NCBI RefSeq assembly: GCF_036227325.1
Contig: NZ_CP109467.1
Coordinates: 2,976,001-3,040,000 of the forward strand
Length of the DNA stretch: 64,000 nucleotides
Source of the DNA: Streptomyces sp. NBC_01465
GTDB taxonomy: Bacteria; Actinomycetota; Actinomycetes; Streptomycetales; Streptomycetaceae
Direction of reading: 5' to 3'
Made by a program: the position numbers and the translations under genes
Shown here: piece after piece, positions 63,201 to 64,000 of the stretch
How positions within the stretch are numbered: the stretch's first letter is position 1
Layout: every line of letters begins with the position of its first letter
Notes under the pieces: model-generated
What the model saw: only the letters and a program-made list of their open reading frames with translations
Told to the model about the DNA's origin: nothing
Databases searched by the model: none

Positions 63201-63992
63201 TTACTCCCCTGGCCAGTTCGGCTTCCGCTTCTCGTTGAACGCCGCGACCCCCTCCGCACGGTCACCCGAGAAAGCGACCGACCGCCACGCAGCGTCCTCG
63301 ACCTCCAAGCCCGCCCGCAGATCGAGCCCCTGCCCCAGCCGCATCGCCCGCTTCGCCGCCCGCAGCCCCACCGGCGAGTTCGCCGCGATACGGGCCGCGA
63401 GCTCCAGCGCCTCGGGCCGGGCGTCCGACGCGAGTACGTCGATGAGACCCAGCTCCCGCGCCTCCTCCGCCTCCACCCGCCGTGCCGTGAAGACCAGTTC
63501 GGCCGCCCGCGCCGCCCCGACCCTGCGCGGCAGCAGCTGCGTACCGCCGCCGCCCGGGATCACGCCGACCGAGACCTCGGGGAGGCCCACCACCGCCGTC
63601 GCGTCCCCGACGATCACGTCGCAGGCCAGCGCAAGTTCGAAGCCGCCGCCGAGGGCGAAGCCGTGGACGGCCGCGATCGTCGGCATCGGCAGCTCCAGGA
63701 CGCCCGTGTAGGCGGCGCGGGCCGTGGGGCGTTGGCGTACCAGGTCCGCGTCCGAGAAGGAGTTGCGCTCCTTGAGGTCCGCGCCGACGCAGAACGCCCG
63801 GTCGTGCGTGGAGGTGACGACGGTGACGCGGGCGTCGGGGTCGGCGGAGAGGGCCGTGCAGGCGGCCGCGATCGAGCGCGCCATCTCCGTGGAGACGGCG
63901 TTCATCGCCTTGGGGCGGTCCAGGACCAGCTCGGCCACGTACCCGTGCCGCCGTACTGCTACAAATTCTCCGAAGCGCTGCTCATCAGTCAT
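63201..63992 (-). CDS. Enoyl-CoA hydratase/isomerase family protein
   Basis: A crotonase of 263 residues. The oxyanion residues lie in AFCVGADLKE and GFALGGGFELALACD, and the catalytic Glu is in PEVSVGVIPGGGG. Probably hydrates enoyl-CoA in fatty-acid or amino-acid breakdown. Start ATG 63992 is near the window edge. Confidence 0.93.
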   Translation of the reverse strand: MTDEQRFGEFVAVRRHGYVAELVLDRPKAMNAVSTEMARSIAAACTALSADPDARVTVVTSTHDRAFCVGADLKERNSFSDADLVRQRPTARAAYTGVLELPMPTIAAVHGFALGGGFELALACDVIVGDATAVVGLPEVSVGVIPGGGGTQLLPRRVGAARAAELVFTARRVEAEEARELGLIDVLASDARPEALELAARIAANSPVGLRAAKRAMRLGQGLDLRAGLEVEDAAWRSVAFSGDRAEGVAAFNEKRKPNWPGE

Positions 63993-64000
63993 CCGCGCAC

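Overview
The window is high-GC DNA with GTG and TTG starts, GGAGG-type ribosome binding sites and tightly overlapping genes. Geosmin synthase, mycothiol S-conjugate amidase, DUF3039 and DUF4307 proteins, a HelD-like RNA polymerase factor and split xanthine dehydrogenase subunits all point to a Streptomyces chromosome. Most of it reads as core housekeeping DNA. I see no insertion sequence, prophage, CRISPR array or secondary-metabolite megasynthase.

Layout: 1-3.4 kb is an OpuC-type quaternary-amine/osmolyte ABC importer (first permease truncated by the window edge). 3.4-9.5 kb holds a Lon-fold (S16) exported protease, an IclR regulator, a DEIH-box helicase, a Doc/RHH toxin-antitoxin pair, a repeat-rich gap and an MFS exporter. 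At 9.6-9.8 kb is a complete tRNA-Cys unit with promoter, gene and terminator. 9.8-18 kb has a DUF1269 protein, geosmin synthase, and a four-gene coupled operon of xanthine dehydrogenase FAD, Fe-S and Mo subunits plus a cytidine deaminase. 18-24.3 kb has a GH20 hexosaminidase, DUF3039, YqgE, murA, HU and an ACT-domain malic enzyme. 24.3-28.3 kb has a candidate small RNA, a HelD-like ATPase, and an ECF sigma/anti-sigma pair.

28.4-33.9 kb looks more variable: a CGNR regulator, a MerR regulator with a clear self-operator and a tiny membrane protein, an acetyltransferase, and a 1,070-residue membrane-linked STAND NTPase with TPRs. 33.9-48.1 kb returns to core genes: mca, DUF4307, greA, a universal stress protein, a Drr-type ABC exporter, ilvA, MarR, a degenerate sigma-like gene with a membrane partner, metB, two tandem paralogues of unknown function, msrA, a PH-like membrane protein, an SDR, a maltokinase-cap-like protein and a HAD phosphatase. 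48.2-64 kb contains two related L,D-transpeptidase lipoproteins, a secreted protein, a polytopic membrane protein, DUF1330, an alcohol dehydrogenase divergent from an XRE regulator, a truncated haemoglobin, a double GNAT, a MacB-type ABC system, a small secreted peptide, hutH with a leaderless promoter, a GAF-GGDEF diguanylate cyclase and an enoyl-CoA hydratase.

Functional themes are osmoadaptation, cell-envelope construction (murA, two L,D-transpeptidases, GH20), purine/pyrimidine salvage and catabolism, thiol/redox defence (mca, msrA, haemoglobin) and transcription control (greA, HelD-like, sigma/anti-sigma). No wholly new system is provable from sequence alone. The strongest candidates for novelty are the 318-residue repetitive extension on the Fe-S subunit, the STAND protein with an altered Walker A lysine, the tandem paralogue pair, the candidate small RNA, the MerR/mini-membrane-protein unit, and several perfect palindromes without an assigned regulator.
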